Of a stretch of 64,000 nucleotides of DNA, positions 29,037 to 42,571 are shown in pieces (position 1 is the stretch's first letter; every line of letters begins with the position of its first letter). Position numbers and translations under genes: made by a program. Below the pieces are notes generated by a model, which searched no databases, was not told the DNA's origin, and saw only the letters and a list, made by a program, of their open reading frames with translations. The stretch spans positions 6,131,866 to 6,195,865 of the forward strand of contig OZ022344.1 in the NCBI GenBank assembly GCA_963989245.1, in the 5' to 3' direction. This DNA is from Nansenia antarctica (lineage: Eukaryota; Chordata; Actinopteri; Argentiniformes; Microstomatidae).

Positions 29037-32000
29037 TTACATGTGCTCTGGGTGGTTCTGTAAACAGCCGATGAACGCAGTGACTGGCTGGCCCTGGTAG
29101 CAGATCTGGTACACGGCGTTGAACAGTGGGAACCTGGGAGAGGAGAAGGAGGGAGTGACTGTTGGATCAAGACTGATAACTGGCAGTTAATTATTCCTTG
29201 GTGGTTAATTATTAATTATTGTTATTGGAGTAATTTAGGGCCAAGTGCCTTACTCAAGGGCACACTAGTGGTGGTGTTCCCCGGTGAGAGTTGAACTCAT
29301 GACCTTCTGATCACCAGTCCAACTCACTGTCCACTAGGCCAAGCCACCACTAGGGGAGGTTACCAATGGTTAAAATAATAATAACTGTTTTATTTCTGTG
29401 CTTTACTTACTTGTCAACCAGGTTTTTGTTCTTCAGGATGGTATAGACTTCAGCTGCTGTTGCTGGTCCCTGAAGCTTCTGTCCATTCAGCATCTCTTTC
29501 TCCAACTCCTCAATTGACTGAAGAGTAGAAACATGCAGTTCAAACTCAAGCCCAGCCTCTTTACCTCCAAAAATAAAACCTGAAAATAGCTGAAAATTGT
29601 ACTCAAACCCCCATTCATCCCAGATGCTAATATTTAAGTGTGCTTGCAGTAGCAAGCAACACTTATTGTACATATATATTATATATTACGCACGCACACA
29701 AAGTCAGCCTAGAGTGTGTTTCTATGACAACCAACTGCCAGTGTCAAAAGGTGTGTTGGTAGAACTAAAAACAGGTGCGGTCTTCGCCGGGAAGTGACCC
29801 AACCACCCACCCACCGACCCATACCCACACCCCCACACACACGAATCCCACACACACACACACACACACAAATCCCACAAGTCGGCCTCTGGGTGACCTA
29901 GAGAAACACGGTCTTCGCCGGGGGGTGCAGAGGAGTTAGCTAGTTAGCTAGCGCTAGTTACACACACACCAGAATCCCACAACTCTGCCCCTGGGTGAGC
30001 TAGAGAAACGCGGTCTTCGCCGGGGGGGTGCAGGGGAGTGGCCCGGGTGCAGTGGGGTGGCCCAGAGGCCACTGACGTGCCCCCTACTGGCTGTGAGGGG
30101 CAAACACACTTCACATATTTCCACAGGAATTGTCCCCGTCTAGTTTTTGGTATATTATTTATCATCAATAACGTTTCTCTTATCTGTTGCCCCCTCCAAG
30201 GTCTGAGGCTTCAAACCTACTGGCTAACCTAAAAGCCAATAATTTCCTCTCCAAACTCTTTCCCTCACCTTGCCCGTCTTGGCAAAAGCTTCCGCCACCT
30301 TGCGGTTACGACCACCGTAGCAGGTGGTAATGAGGTCAGCCACTCCACAGCTCTCCAGGAACGTTGCCGAGGAAACGGGTCCAGCGGTGCAGAAAATGCG
30401 TGCGAAAGCAATCATTTCCATCAGGCCCAACCGGATGACAGCCGCCTTAGTGTTGTCCCCGAAACCCAAACCGTCACAGAAACCTGCCCCGACTGCCACA
30501 ATGTTCTGATGACCAGGGAGAGGACACACTGACGTTACATGACGTGACAAGCAGAATATTAGTTTAAAAACAAATCTCTTATGTCTTGTTCTAAAATATA
30601 GTTGAGCGACAGTCCTCACCTTCAGAGCTCCGCAGATTTCAACCACATCTGACTCCTCCACTACTGTGACCCGGAAGTTGTTGGTCTGCATAAGTTCCTT
30701 CAGCAGGGCACCGTGGTTTTTATTTTTACATCCTGGAGATCATCAAAATCATATCTTTATTATTTATTTGTCACTTTTATAAACACATTTATTTGTGTTT
30801 CTGTTTATTATTATGTTATTATGTTATGCATCATCAGACCAAAGCAAATTTCTACTTCATATGGCATGTTAGAAATATACGAATGTCATACAAGTTCACT
30901 GGTGCCACATATAGTGTAATGACAAGAGGAAGGAAAAACAAACCCAGATCACTCCCTGTAATGTAAACAACCACTACAAAGCTGCCTTGGCCCTTATGCT
31001 GACTGTGCAGCTGAGACTTGAGCTGCTGCCAGATTTAAAAACATAAAAACACAGCCTGACCTCGATTCCGACTTAGAAATACAAGTCTAAAGTAATGGCC
31101 CTCTTTGCAGATTGTGGTATTACTTAATACTTCTGAAATAGGCAACAAAACTGGGTGGTTTTATTTCACAGTTTTTGTGTTAGTAGGCCCATCAGAGACC
31201 TAAATGTATGTGCACAAGCACTGAAAAAATGAGTTTTTCATAATATAGTACCTTAATCTAATAACAGGAACTTCCCCCTGAAATGTATTTGTTGTAAGTC
31301 CCTTTGGATAAAGGCTGCTAAATGCCAAAAATGTAAATGTAATGTAAATACATTAAATAGACAGGCGACATGGAAAGGTCCAGAGTATGACAACCTAGTC
31401 CATCCCAATGTTTACACCATAGAGTATAACATAGTCGGTACATCCAGGTAGTTCCTTTGTTTATGCTGTGTTGAACTTTGTACTGCCAGCACACCAATAC
31501 TCAGACCGCCACTCTCAATGACTCACCGATAGTTGTCTCACAGAACTTCTCATCCGCGACCTCGTTAGCGATGTTTGCCCCCATTAAGACACTCATGGTG
31601 ATACCCAGCTTCTCTTGAATCACGTCAGAGATAAGCTTCAGTCCATCAGGCCCCTCGTCTACACCCTGGAGTAGGACACACGGACGGACAGACAGTAAAT
31701 CCAACAGAACAATGTTTGAATAATAAAAAGAGAATTTAAGGAGTGAGATTTTACTGTAAAAGTAAAGGTTGCAAAACCCTGCACCAGGCCATGTTGCGCA
31801 TTCCCACTATTGCACATCAGGGTGGGTCATTAGGGTGGGACAGCGGGGTGGGTCATTAGACAAACCTTGATGAGGGACATTCCTAGTGCGTCACTCTTTA
31901 TCTTCCCTTTAATGGTGTCACACACTCTCCCGATGAACTGGTGAGGAATCACAAACACCAGAATGTCTGCATCACTGGCAGCATCCAACAGCTCTGGAAC

Positions 32001-33551
32001 GGCCAGCTGAGGGGAGGGGAAATGGAGGGGTTAGGTCAGGTGACTCATCACATGACTCCTCAAACACAAACTGTTTCATGAGTGAAACTGTTTCACCCCC
32101 AAGCAGTGGCAGGGGTTTACTGTATATAGTTAGTGGTGTTACACTTTAGGTCAAAGCCCAACTGGTACAAGTCATTGTCACTGCCACATCTTGTCATGAC
32201 CTATGGCCTCCTCACTACATCTTAAAACTAAGATTTCATCATGATCCTGAGTCATCAGACATTTGTTGCGGGGGCAGGGGGGGAAAACTGCCATAGAGAC
32301 AGAAATGACATCAAGTGATAATGCATTATACCTCAGTATAGGCCTTTGTGTCTAACCATTCTTCCCACACATTATTATTAATATTATCTATTATTATTAT
32401 TATCATTGTTATTATTATTATAATAGTGTATGACAGATGAATTGTGAGCTAAGGACACCTGCTGCCTGGTGCGATGCCCATTCTGCTCAGCAGTAAGTAC
32501 CCAAGGACACCAATTCAGGGCCGAACATTGAACCATTTGGTCCAGACTCAGCACATTCTTCTTAGGTCATGCAACTGTTGCAATTGTGACCCGAGGTCAA
32601 ACCAAACCTGTCTAGCGCCCCCAATAGTGTCACAACAACATAGTGGTTTTCTTCTTCTTACCACATTAGGAGGCAGCTTGCGTCCAGGCAGATACTTGAC
32701 GTTCTCGTGGTCCTGGTTGATGATCTCTGTGAGTTTGCGGCCGTCCACCATCTCCTCAAACACCCACATGTTTACCGTGGTGTCAAACTTGGGGTTCTGA
32801 GCAGCATTGGCCCCCACTATCTTGGCAATGGCAGAGCCCCTGGGTGGTGGGGAGGGAAATGGCAACATATCAACCCCCCCTCATGCTTTAGTTAGTCAAC
32901 CATTATTAGGCGTGGTGTCAAATACAATGAATATAGCAGAGCCTAAGATTATCAAGTGTGGTGTCTGCAAGTGCACACCCTGCTGTGCAAGACCCTTGAC
33001 CCTTGTCTACAAACTGCAAGTTACAAGAAAAGAAACCTTTGGATGAGCACAAATCACACATTGCCTGACTGCACCTCTAAGTCTCTGCTTATTAAAAACA
33101 TGGCTGTTTTGATTGTCTGTTGCAAATGAGATTTTGGTGATTTTTGATTTCAAACGTCCTCTGACTGAAAAGTTAGGCACGAAGTTAATTCTGGGATTTA
33201 AACAGAGGGAACACGGCAAACCATAACACAGGTTTGCTTGTCAAAAGTCACCTAATACTACTACATTTGCAGTGCACATTGCACATTGCACAATGCACAT
33301 TCTTATCATGCCGATCCATAAGCAGCTTAGCAGAGCAGAAGGCTCCTAACATGCCTAGTTACCCACCTGTTTTTCTATGAAAACAGGAATGCGCCTCGAC
33401 TGATCTAAGACGAGCTAGCTTTAGCTCCAGTACAACCTTAGCTGCTAGCAAGCTACATACATCAAAGACTAAACTAAACCCTCGACATTATGGACACGTT
33501 TTCTTACCAATTGCCAGAGCCGATAATGCAGACTTTCTTGGGAGCAGCCAT
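29037..33551 (-). CDS. gpd1: glycerol-3-phosphate dehydrogenase [NAD+], cytoplasmic
   Basis: Interconverts dihydroxyacetone phosphate and glycerol-3-phosphate with NADH in the cytosol, feeding lipid synthesis and the glycerophosphate shuttle. Minus-strand coding exons, in order, are 33551-33508, 32839-32662, 32006-31866, 31665-31527, 30732-30620, 30505-30269, 29517-29411 and 29133-29037. They join in phase to 351 aa (human 349). Visible: [20 protein letters not shown] with the GxGxxG NAD fold; MWVFEEMVDGRKLTEIINQD; LIKGVDEGPDGLKLIS; GANIANEVADEKFCETTIG; the catalytic-lysine segment EICGALKNIVAVGAGF; GFGDNTKAAVIRLGLMEM; and the end CLQNHPEHM. The sequence is closer to GPD1 than GPD1L. A 142-bp MITE lies about 95 bp upstream of the ATG. 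Confidence 0.97.
29218..29350 (-). mobile_element. SINE fragment in gpd1 intron 7
   Basis: The sequence 'aagtgccttactcaagggca' and 'ttgaactcatgaccttctga', reversed, give a V-type domain and a tRNA-like B-box. The same element occurs at 41367-41530. Confidence 0.7.
29775..30035. repeat. imperfect about 100-bp tandem repeat in gpd1 intron 6
   Basis: CGGTCTTCGCCGG occurs at 29778, 29909 and 30011. The last two are embedded in matching 'ctgggtga.ctagagaaac' flanks about 102 bp apart. (CA)n lies between. Confidence 0.8.
31250..31345 (+). mobile_element. SINE/LINE tail in gpd1 intron 4
   Basis: The sequence 'gtccctttggataaaggctg' then 'ctaaatgccaaaaatgtaaa' is the recurrent fish 3' tail. Confidence 0.65.
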
Positions 33552-33645
33552 TGAGAAGACGGTTGACGACTGACAAGAGTTTCACTGATGCAAAAGCAGC
33601 TGCCGCTGTGATCCCACCAGTACAGTAGCGAAGCAACGAAAATCA

Positions 33646-33787
33646 GGCTGCGTTCGTAAATACGCTCTGGAAATCTGATCAGCACTCATGGGAATGCCTC
33701 TTGTCCAATCAAATTACTTGGTCGCTTTATGACGTTGAACCCAGTGTGCGCTCCGGCGCTCTCAGAGCGAATTTTACGAACGCAGCC
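33646..33787. mobile_element. 142-bp MITE immediately upstream of gpd1
   Basis: The ends GGCTGCGTTCGTAAA and, from the right reversed, GGCTGCGTTCGTAAAATTCG are inverted repeats, followed by 'gctct' on both sides. Inner sequence also pairs partly. It lies 95-236 bp upstream of the gpd1 ATG, so it falls in the promoter or 5' UTR. Confidence 0.7.
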
Positions 33788-34887
33788 TCAGCCACAACAG
33801 ATCGGCTGAGAACAAGACCCGTAATCTCATTGGTTTGTCTGGGGGGAGACACACTCCCGCCCACTCGTGCTGTCATTCATCGGGTTAGTGGGCTGAAAGT
33901 AACTCGGTCAAAAGTTCCCACGTACAATGAATGCATAGGTAGACAGTAGACACTAGGACCGTTAATACCAATCAATCATTGTTTGAATGAATGAATGAAT
34001 GAATGAATGAATGAATGGTCTTTATTGTCATTGATATAGTACAGGTACCATACAACGAAATTTGGGAGGGGGGGCTCCCCTGGTGCTTGGAAAACAATAC
34101 TAAAAACAAGAAGGGAAAAGAGCTGGATTACATAAATAAAGGCTATATACACTATTCACTATACTATACTACTATACTATACAATAAAACACTGTGCTGT
34201 ACTCTATGCTATGCTATAAATATCCTAACATTTCCTATCTCTGAACCTTATGTTCCACAAGGGTTGTCATATTGCACATAGTATTATTGCACATTCATTT
34301 AAAGTGTCGCAGTTTGCAGGTTTGAAATGTTCACAGTTGTATTTCAATATTGCACTTATGATTACAATCTAGTAGCTGCCATCAAATTGTCTAGATTGTC
34401 CAGGGCCTAGAACCTAGGTGTTGCCACAGCCTATGATGACTCAGCAACAATACTACTACTACAACAATGCTGACCATGTGCATCCCTTCATGGCCACAAT
34501 GTAAACATTTTCTAATGGACACGTTTTCAATGCCCATTCTTCTTTTGCAAGAATTGAGGCAGTTTTGAGAGCAAAGGGAGGCCCTACCCAGTATTAATAT
34601 AGCTTATAGTGTTCCTAATAAAGTGTCCGGTGAGTGTATGGTTTAGGCCTACTATAGAAACCTATAAACTCTATGGCAGAAGTCTATTTCAAAATTATCT
34701 GGAAATGTCTGAAATAACTAGGAGAAACAGGTGCAAGAGCTTCACTCTGTGAAAACACATGTTCTTCTTATACAAGGAGCTCCTTCATGTCAGATTGCGA
34801 CCTGCATCAACAAAAGAACAATTGCACACAGAAGCTTTACTGATCAAAAATCACACATTTCCTTGGAGCCAATACTGTGATGCATTT
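33788..34887. mobile_element. intergenic spacer with LINE-type repeat, family copy B
   Basis: (GAAT)n at 33985-34017 leads into 'ggtctttattgtcattgat', a reversed non-LTR 3' end. The following 'ggggctcccctggtgctt' and 'ctatactatactactat' blocks match 2468-2760 in the opposite orientation. 'ctaataaagtgtccggtgag' at about 34614-34633 is another common fish repeat. No gene was seen. Confidence 0.5.
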
Positions 34888-35139
34888 CGTGACGTTAGAA
34901 TTATAAGGTTCTATCTCCATTTTTTCCAAAATTTAGTTTTTTACATAATCTGATCCATTAGGTGTTTATTAAGGCCTGTGTGGTGTTATTTTTAAAATGT
35001 TGAAATGTTTTAGTTAGTAATTAATAAAATACAAAGGTTCCATCTCACAAAACATAATGGAATGTAAAAACGTTGATGCTCAATTAATATCTCTGAACTA
35101 CCCTAAATGGAGATAGAACCTTATAATTCTAAGCTCACG
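34888..35139. mobile_element. 252-bp MITE, copy 1 of a family with 4-bp target duplications
   Basis: Ends are CGTGACGTTAGAATTATAAG and, reversed from the right, CGTGAGCTTAGAATTATAAG; the inverted repeat then continues through 'gttctatctccatt'. ATTT is duplicated at 34884-34887 and 35140-35143. There is no coding capacity. A second copy lies at 43565-43805. Confidence 0.85.
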
Positions 35140-37400
35140 ATTTGTAAAACATGTTCATGTCTCATTCCATTGCAGGGATTACAGATCATTCCACTGACAT
35201 CAAACTGGAACATTTTGCCACCCATGTTTACAATCCATCTCTAAATACTGTGGTTTTATGCTTAGGCCTAGAAGATTTAGAGGGTAGTGTGCACACCCTT
35301 GCATAAATCTTCTGATGTCTTCAGATGGGAATGGGTGTTTATTCTCTGTAATCTCTTAACCAACACCAACTGGCAGAAGGAGGGAGTCTTGTGTTAGACA
35401 TTTCTCTTGGAAGCTCAAACAATAGGGATCTTGTAGTGTAAGAACAAGTCACAAGGGAACACAGCCATTCCTATTGATTCAGCTGTTTAGATGCTCCAAT
35501 TCTTTCAAATAGAGGAACTTCATAGAGGAACAGAGGACATTCTGGACATGCTATAATGCTAGACATTCTGTCTACATAGTTGCTGTGATGTGGTGAATAC
35601 TGTATAGTATTTCCTCTGTTTCTTTAATTTCTCTCGTCTATATTCTGTAGATGGAGTCTTTGAACATAAACATACCAGTTTGGGTTTATATGGGGTTATA
35701 TTTGAGTATTGATGAAGAAGGAGGTTCTTTCTTTAATTAAACATAATTGTTAGTGGACAGTCGTTACAATAGGTGTAGGTCATGAGAAAATCCTGCCCAA
35801 AAAAGATCAGCCACTGAACTAAATTGCCATATACTTTATTGTTGCTTTTTAGATAAATAAAACATCTGAAAACATGTAAACTGGTAAGCATAGTATTCAT
35901 AGAAAAACAAAATGATATCACATACACAAAGCTACAGTACATAATCGCATCAACAACGATAGGTAAGCCTATGCAATCACGATCAATACATTATCCACAG
36001 TCCTCGCCGCCATATCTTATTTACATTACACAATAATATTGTAGTATTGATGATGCTGTTGTGCTTGAGTATAACACTACACAGTCACACGCTATCATAC
36101 CATTTCTGTAGTCCTATGAGACAGACATCCTGCATGGCTGAATGGCAGGAGTGATAAGCGATCAGATTCAAGATACAAAGGATACCGAACCACATTCAAT
36201 GGTCACAATGGTTACACGACAAATAATATTGTTGTTGTTGTTGTTGCTGCTATTGTTGTTGTTGTGACAATGATAAAAAATGTGAGAAATGTTAAATTTG
36301 GATGGCCATTTGGGGATAACCTTAGTGGTGATAAATGTTTTGACTCATACTGCAGATATAGACATCATGTAGAGAATGCTGTTCTATCTCAATGATTTGA
36401 CTACTCTAATCCTAACATATCTGCTGTCATTCACATAGAATGTCTTCCATAAGAAATTAACAGGTTCAACTAGTCAGTTGTTCACAAGAAAAAATTATAC
36501 AATCTTTCAGTTGGAGAAATCACTTAATTTCCATTCTGTAACACCAGATGAAACAGGAGAAGTATATTACAAAATGAGAGAATTTGTTGACTGCACTTCA
36601 TCAACTTGAGAAAGCAAAAGTGTATCCCTATTGAAGCATCACACACACACACACACACACACACCCACGCACGCATGCTCGCACGCACGCACGGCACACA
36701 CACAGACACACGCTCGCACGCACGCACACAAAGACAAACACAACACAAAACCATACACGCAATCACAGACAAAAGATGCACAGACCAACATGCCAATATA
36801 CTACTCACATATACGTAACAAACAAACAAATTATGATGACATAGGCTACATGCAACCCAGTGGGAAGCCCGGAAGATCTTGTCAGACATTTAACAAGTAT
36901 CTACAAGCAGAGTAGCTTCTATTTCTGACTGAACACCTAAAGTCAAAGTCCCTTAGTCTGGGTTGTTAGTTATCTACTGTAGTGTATTTTCTTATTGTTT
37001 TTTGTATCTGCAACCGAGTCTTACATGTAGCCCCCAAATGTAAAAATGTGAAGTTACATTCTCAGAAGACAATACACTGACTGATTTCATAAACCTATAA
37101 TATAGGTTGGAATTGCCACTTAAATGACATTGTGATCAAGCAGGCTATAGAGCACTACTCTGTGTCGCACCAGTGGATCCTTCATAGAGAAGAAGCTTTT
37201 AAATTCTTAACAATGTCTTACAATGTTGTTGGCGCACTCTTGTCATTTAATTCAAATCATTCAAACGTTCTCTCAGGAGGTTTAATGTCAGGAAACCCTT
37301 GATTTTTCCTCTCTTTATGATGCTATAATATTTCTGTCAATCCTGTCACTTTTTGAAATCAAACTAAAACGCTCCACTTCCTTACTGCCTTCTGATTGGC
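35140..37400 (-). other. region downstream of asic1 stop, probable 3' UTR
   Basis: A minus-strand AATAAA (plus TTTATT at 35835-35840) is a candidate polyadenylation signal about 1.56 kb past the stop. It includes a (GTT)n at 36231-36265 and (CA)n-type repeats at 36639-36735. No other gene was recognised. Confidence 0.4.
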
Positions 37401-40400
37401 TCAGCAGGTGAAGTCCTCAGAGTTCCTCCGCCCTGCGTGATGAGGTAGCATATTGGCAGAGTATGGAGGCGGTGGATGAGTGTTATCATGGAGAGACTGT
37501 GGAGGGGATGACAGAGTGGGAGATGTGGAGGGGATGATAGAGTGGGGGGGTGAAATGGATAGTCGGTGAAAGAAGAGGGGGAGCATGGGTCAATAACTCA
37601 CGAAAAGAAAAAGGCAAGTTATGAAAGAGAACAGACAACATACAGCCATGCATTTGGTTCGCAGATAATGCGTGCTACATAAAATGCAACAAACTCAAAG
37701 AGACTTTGAAGTCCAAGTGCCACATGAATAAGCACTCATTTCATTATCTCAATTCATTTTCTTTTTTTACAAAGACAGATGAGAGGCAACTCGATGGAAT
37801 TTGATGGGGTGAAGACACATTTCTCAAGCTAATGTACGCTTCAAGCTACATTTAAACGACTATCTGCCCTTATCCGCTGCAATTAAGTAATCTACTGTGA
37901 ATGCACATACATCAATAGATTTGCGGATTGTCAATATTGCCAATGAAATCTGGGGGTAGTGCGTGGATACTTTGATGTTTTGGTCTCCAACTGTGTGCGA
38001 GGCGAAACTACTAAACTCTAAGACGAACAGTACAGTAGCCCCCACACACTTATGAATCTTACCAGGTGCGTTTCATGAGAACAGATTCTCTAACACTCAA
38101 ACATCCTGGCTTCATGCACATTGAATCCTCCATTGAAATGTTTTAGATGAGGGAGTGTGGCTGCTCCCTCCTCATAAGCACAGGAGATGCTTAGTGAAAG
38201 TTACTGACGTGACATTTCACATCGTCCAGGCTCAGGACGGCTCCGTGGTCATTGTTGTTGTTGTTGTTGTGCTTGTGTTTCTTATCTGAGCACCGACAGA
38301 GTCTGTACTTCATCACCTGGGAGACAGGCACACATACAGACGCACTGCAGGGGTCAGTAAATCACCACAGTTTGACACAGTGGAAAGCCAGGGAAAATGT
38401 GGACATGTTTGATATAGCATAGATAGAATCAACCCTGTGAGTGTGTGTGTGTTTGTGTGTTTGTGTGTCTCCCTCTTAAAAAAATGTAATTTGTTGCTGG
38501 AATAAAAGTTTAATTCAGTTTTTCGGAGAGCGTGTTACAATAATGAGTCTGGAGGGAGAACATACATGGATGATTTATACGGACTCAAACAAGTTTGCAA
38601 GTTACAAACAGAATTTGAGTATTAGAAAGATTAAAGAAATAACAGTAACCCCCCACACCTCTAAAAAAAGGCTCACCTCATAAATATAGTCAAACAGCTC
38701 CAGAATAGTAAGTATACTCGCTCCGATGAAAAGCCCCATCTGGCCACCGATATCGCCTGGGATGAGAGAGAGAGAGAGAGAGAGCAATCTTTAAAAAAAA
38801 GAAAAGAAAATCGTAATAAATAAATAAATAAAACATTCTTCTATCACGATGACTGCCAATGGCCCCTGGCCTGAGCTAGATTACTCCTCCTGCTACAACT
38901 GGGGAAATTGATGACTCACTTGCTTAGTCAAACGTATCGATTGTAAGTCGCTTTGGAATAAGGAGGAATAATGCTAAATGCCAAAAATGTAAAAATGTAA
39001 ACAAAGGGCATACATTTCCAACAAAGCATTAACTGTGAGATCAAAGTAGTTATGTTTCTTATCATCACTGACATACCTAAAAGCCCAGCTACTTCATAGG
39101 CCTTCTTCTGCTCAATCGTCTCATAGTTTAGGGCCTCAAAGAAGATGTCCAGAACCAGGATATTGTCGCTGTTCAGAGAAAGACAATATTTCGTTATCTA
39201 AACATCAAACTGTTTTACCACAACAGTACATTGTGCTGATATCGAATACACTATACACTGCATTGCTTTGTCATGTAATGTGAAATCATGAAGAAATAAT
39301 CCAGTGGAATGTGAACGTGAGGTAAATATGAACACCCTCTGGCAAAATAGCTCCACTGTTTTTCTGAAGGCAAGTATTAGTAGTATTAGAAGGCGAGAGG
39401 TTTCGAAATAGGACAGAGCGGCCCTGGCAGAGTACAATGCATACTGTATATCTTGCAAGATACACCCCATGCTTGCTTAGCCTTTTCTCCTGGGTGTGAT
39501 AACCTTTTCACTGGGATGTGTGATAACCTTTTCATTGGAGTGTTAACTTACGCAATGTGCTGCTCGGTCTTATTGTATTTCTTTGCCAGATACTTGGCGG
39601 AGGCTTTGCTGGGGATCTTGACAAAGGACAGCTCTTTGCTGAATCTGGTCATGTTGCACGGTGTCTCACACACACAGAAATCATTGTCTCTCTCCACCAG
39701 GAAATCTGGAGGGCAAAGAGTGTGATCACAGCATGACCACTTCTGCTTGTTTTAGTCCACTTCAGTCACATAAAGTACAGAAATAGTGCAGAATGCCGGA
39801 CCCCATGTCATGTCCTGCTGACTCCAACGAAACCGTCAACTTATTTTTCTAAATAAAAGTGTGTGTGTGTGTGTGTGTCGGTGTGTCGGTGTATGCGAGT
39901 GTGAGTGTGTGTGTGTGTGTGTGTGTGAGTGTGAGTGTGTGTGTGTGTGCGTGTGTGTATGCGAGTGTGAGTGTGTGCGTGTGTGAGTGTGAGTGTGTGT
40001 GTGCGCAAGTGTGAGTGTGCAAGTGTGAGTGTGTGTGTGTGTGTGTGTAAGTGTCAGTGTGTGGGGGTCGAGAGTGTGTTTGTGTGTACGTGTGTGTGTG
40101 ACATGGATCTATTCCTTACCAAGAGCTGGATCAGCACACTCTTTGTACAGTTCAGGGGTGCAGTACGGGGCATCTCCTGCACATATAATCAGTGTAAAAC
40201 ATTCAGTAAATAACTAAAATCACCACATCAGAAATCACCACATCAGTCTAGTTCAGCAGCAGAGCGAGAGTCATTCACCAGTTCAACAGCAGAGCGAGAG
40301 TCATTCACCAGTTCAACAGCAGAGCGAGAGTCACTCACCAGTTCAACAGCAGAGTGAGAGTCATTCACCAGTTCAACAGCAGAGTGAGAGTCATTCACCA

Positions 40401-42507
40401 GTTCAACAGCAGAGTGAGAGTCATTCACCAGTTCAACAGCAGAGCGAGAGTCACTCACCAGTTCAACAGCAGAGTGAGAGTCACTCACCAGTTCAACAGC
40501 AGAGTGAGAGTCATTCACCAGTTCAACAGCAGAGTGAGAGTCATTCACCAGTTCAACAGCAGAGCGAGAGTCACTCACCAGTTCAACAGCAGAGTGAGAG
40601 TCATTCACCAGTTCAACAGCAGAGTGAGAGTCACTCACCAGTTCAACAGCAGAGTGAGAGTCATTCACCAGTTCAACAGCAGAGCGAGAGTCATTCACCA
40701 GTTCAACAGCAGAGTGAGAGTCATTCACCAGTTCAACAGCAGAGCGAGAGTCATTCACCAGTTCAACAGCAGAGTGAGAGTCATTCACCAGTTCAACAGC
40801 AGAGTGAGAGTCATTCACCAGTTCAACAGCAGAGTGAGAGTCATTCACCAGTTCAACAGCAGAGTGAGAGTCATTCACCAGTTCAACAGCAGAGCGAGAG
40901 TCATTCACCAGTTCAACAGCAGAGCGAGAGTCATTCACCAGTTCAACAGCAGAGTGAGAGTCATTCACCAGTTCAACAGCAGAGTGAGAGTCATTCACCA
41001 GTTCAACAGCAGAGCGAGAGTCATTCACCAGTTCAACAGCAGAGTGAGAGTCATTCACCAGTTCAACAGCAGAGTGAGAGTCATTCACCAGTTCAACAGC
41101 AGAGTGAGAGTCATTCACCAGTTCAACAGCAGAGTGAGAGTCACTCACCAGTTCAACAGCAGAGTGAGAGTCACTCACCTGGCATGTGCACCATGCGGCA
41201 GTTACAGTTCTCCACCAGGTAGCGCGTCTCACAGTCGATGCGGCAGGCAGTGACGCTGTAGGTGTCATAGAAGTCTGAGTCCATAGGTGTCACCTTACAG
41301 TCCCCCCAGGGCGGCGGCAGGTATATCAGCTGAAAACACAAAGACAAGACATAACTTTTTACCATTTTAACCATTTAGCAGATAAGCGACTTACAATTAG
41401 AAATTACAGGGACAGGATCTCCCTGGAGTAACTGAGGGCTAAGTGCCTTACTCAAGGGCACACTAGTGGTGGTGTTCCCAGGTGGGATTTGAACACATGA
41501 CCTTCTGATCACCAGTCCAACTGGTGATGACAAGGTCCGCATGTCGGCAATTCTGAAGTCTCGCAAATGACCAAAAAATGACCAAAAAAATAGAAAATAA
41601 ACATGTTTTTTTCATATTATGAAAGTTTAAGTGTTGAAGAGGCCACTCAATATAACAAACAACAGTTTTAGGATCACTAAATACTTAGAATAATTTGTGA
41701 ATTGGATTCACTGTATCATCTGCTGTAGGCTACTGGGTAAATGATACACGGCTTGTAAACAAACTTACATTTTAGGACGTGCAAAAACAAGGACTGTGTG
41801 ATCATCTTAATAATAATAATAATTATGTGTAGTTATGTCTTTTTAGCATGTTGATGTTCTATTAGCATGTTGTGATGTGCTAAACATGCAGTTAGATGTT
41901 CATAGCGATGTTCCTTCTTATCTGCTCGCTACTAGCAACTGTTTTGTGTGTATTTTGATTGAGAGCGAGTATTTGGTTTGAGGTTTACCAATATTCAAAT
42001 AAGCACATCTTCTTCAACTATTGAAGGACTCTTGAGGTACTTGACGACTTTTTCACCAGACCATGTCACAAATGTATAGCCACCCTTCTAAAACTACAAA
42101 TAGTAAAAACGGTTTTATTCGTGAAAACAATGCCGACGTCCTTACCCGCTGTTCCTGGCATGCCACAAACGTCTGGAACCCAGGGGCCACCCCGAAACCT
42201 AGCTGGTCGATGAAGGGAGGCTCATCTTGACTGTGGATCTGAACTTTGATCCCGGCCTCGAACGAAGTCTCATCTGTGTGGCAGATGGCAGCAGATGTTG
42301 GGGTCAGGCACCGTACTGTACATGCATGGGTTATTCAACTGGACGGACTCAGTACAAACACAGAGATGGTGTTAGTCTGTGTGACAGAGCAAAATATAGT
42401 GAGGTATGTGTGAGCTGGGTAATGAACTACATATACACACACGCGCACGCGCGCACACACACACATGCGCGCACACACGCACGCACGCACACACGCACGC
42501 ACGCCCG

Positions 42508-42571
<64 letters not shown>

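Noticed and set aside
40243..41268. Long open frames on both strands (about 300-340 codons) and a CRISPR-like regular array
   Set aside because: The 30-bp period is a multiple of three, so all frames without a stop in the unit stay open. There are no spacers, and the array is an intronic minisatellite in a vertebrate gene.
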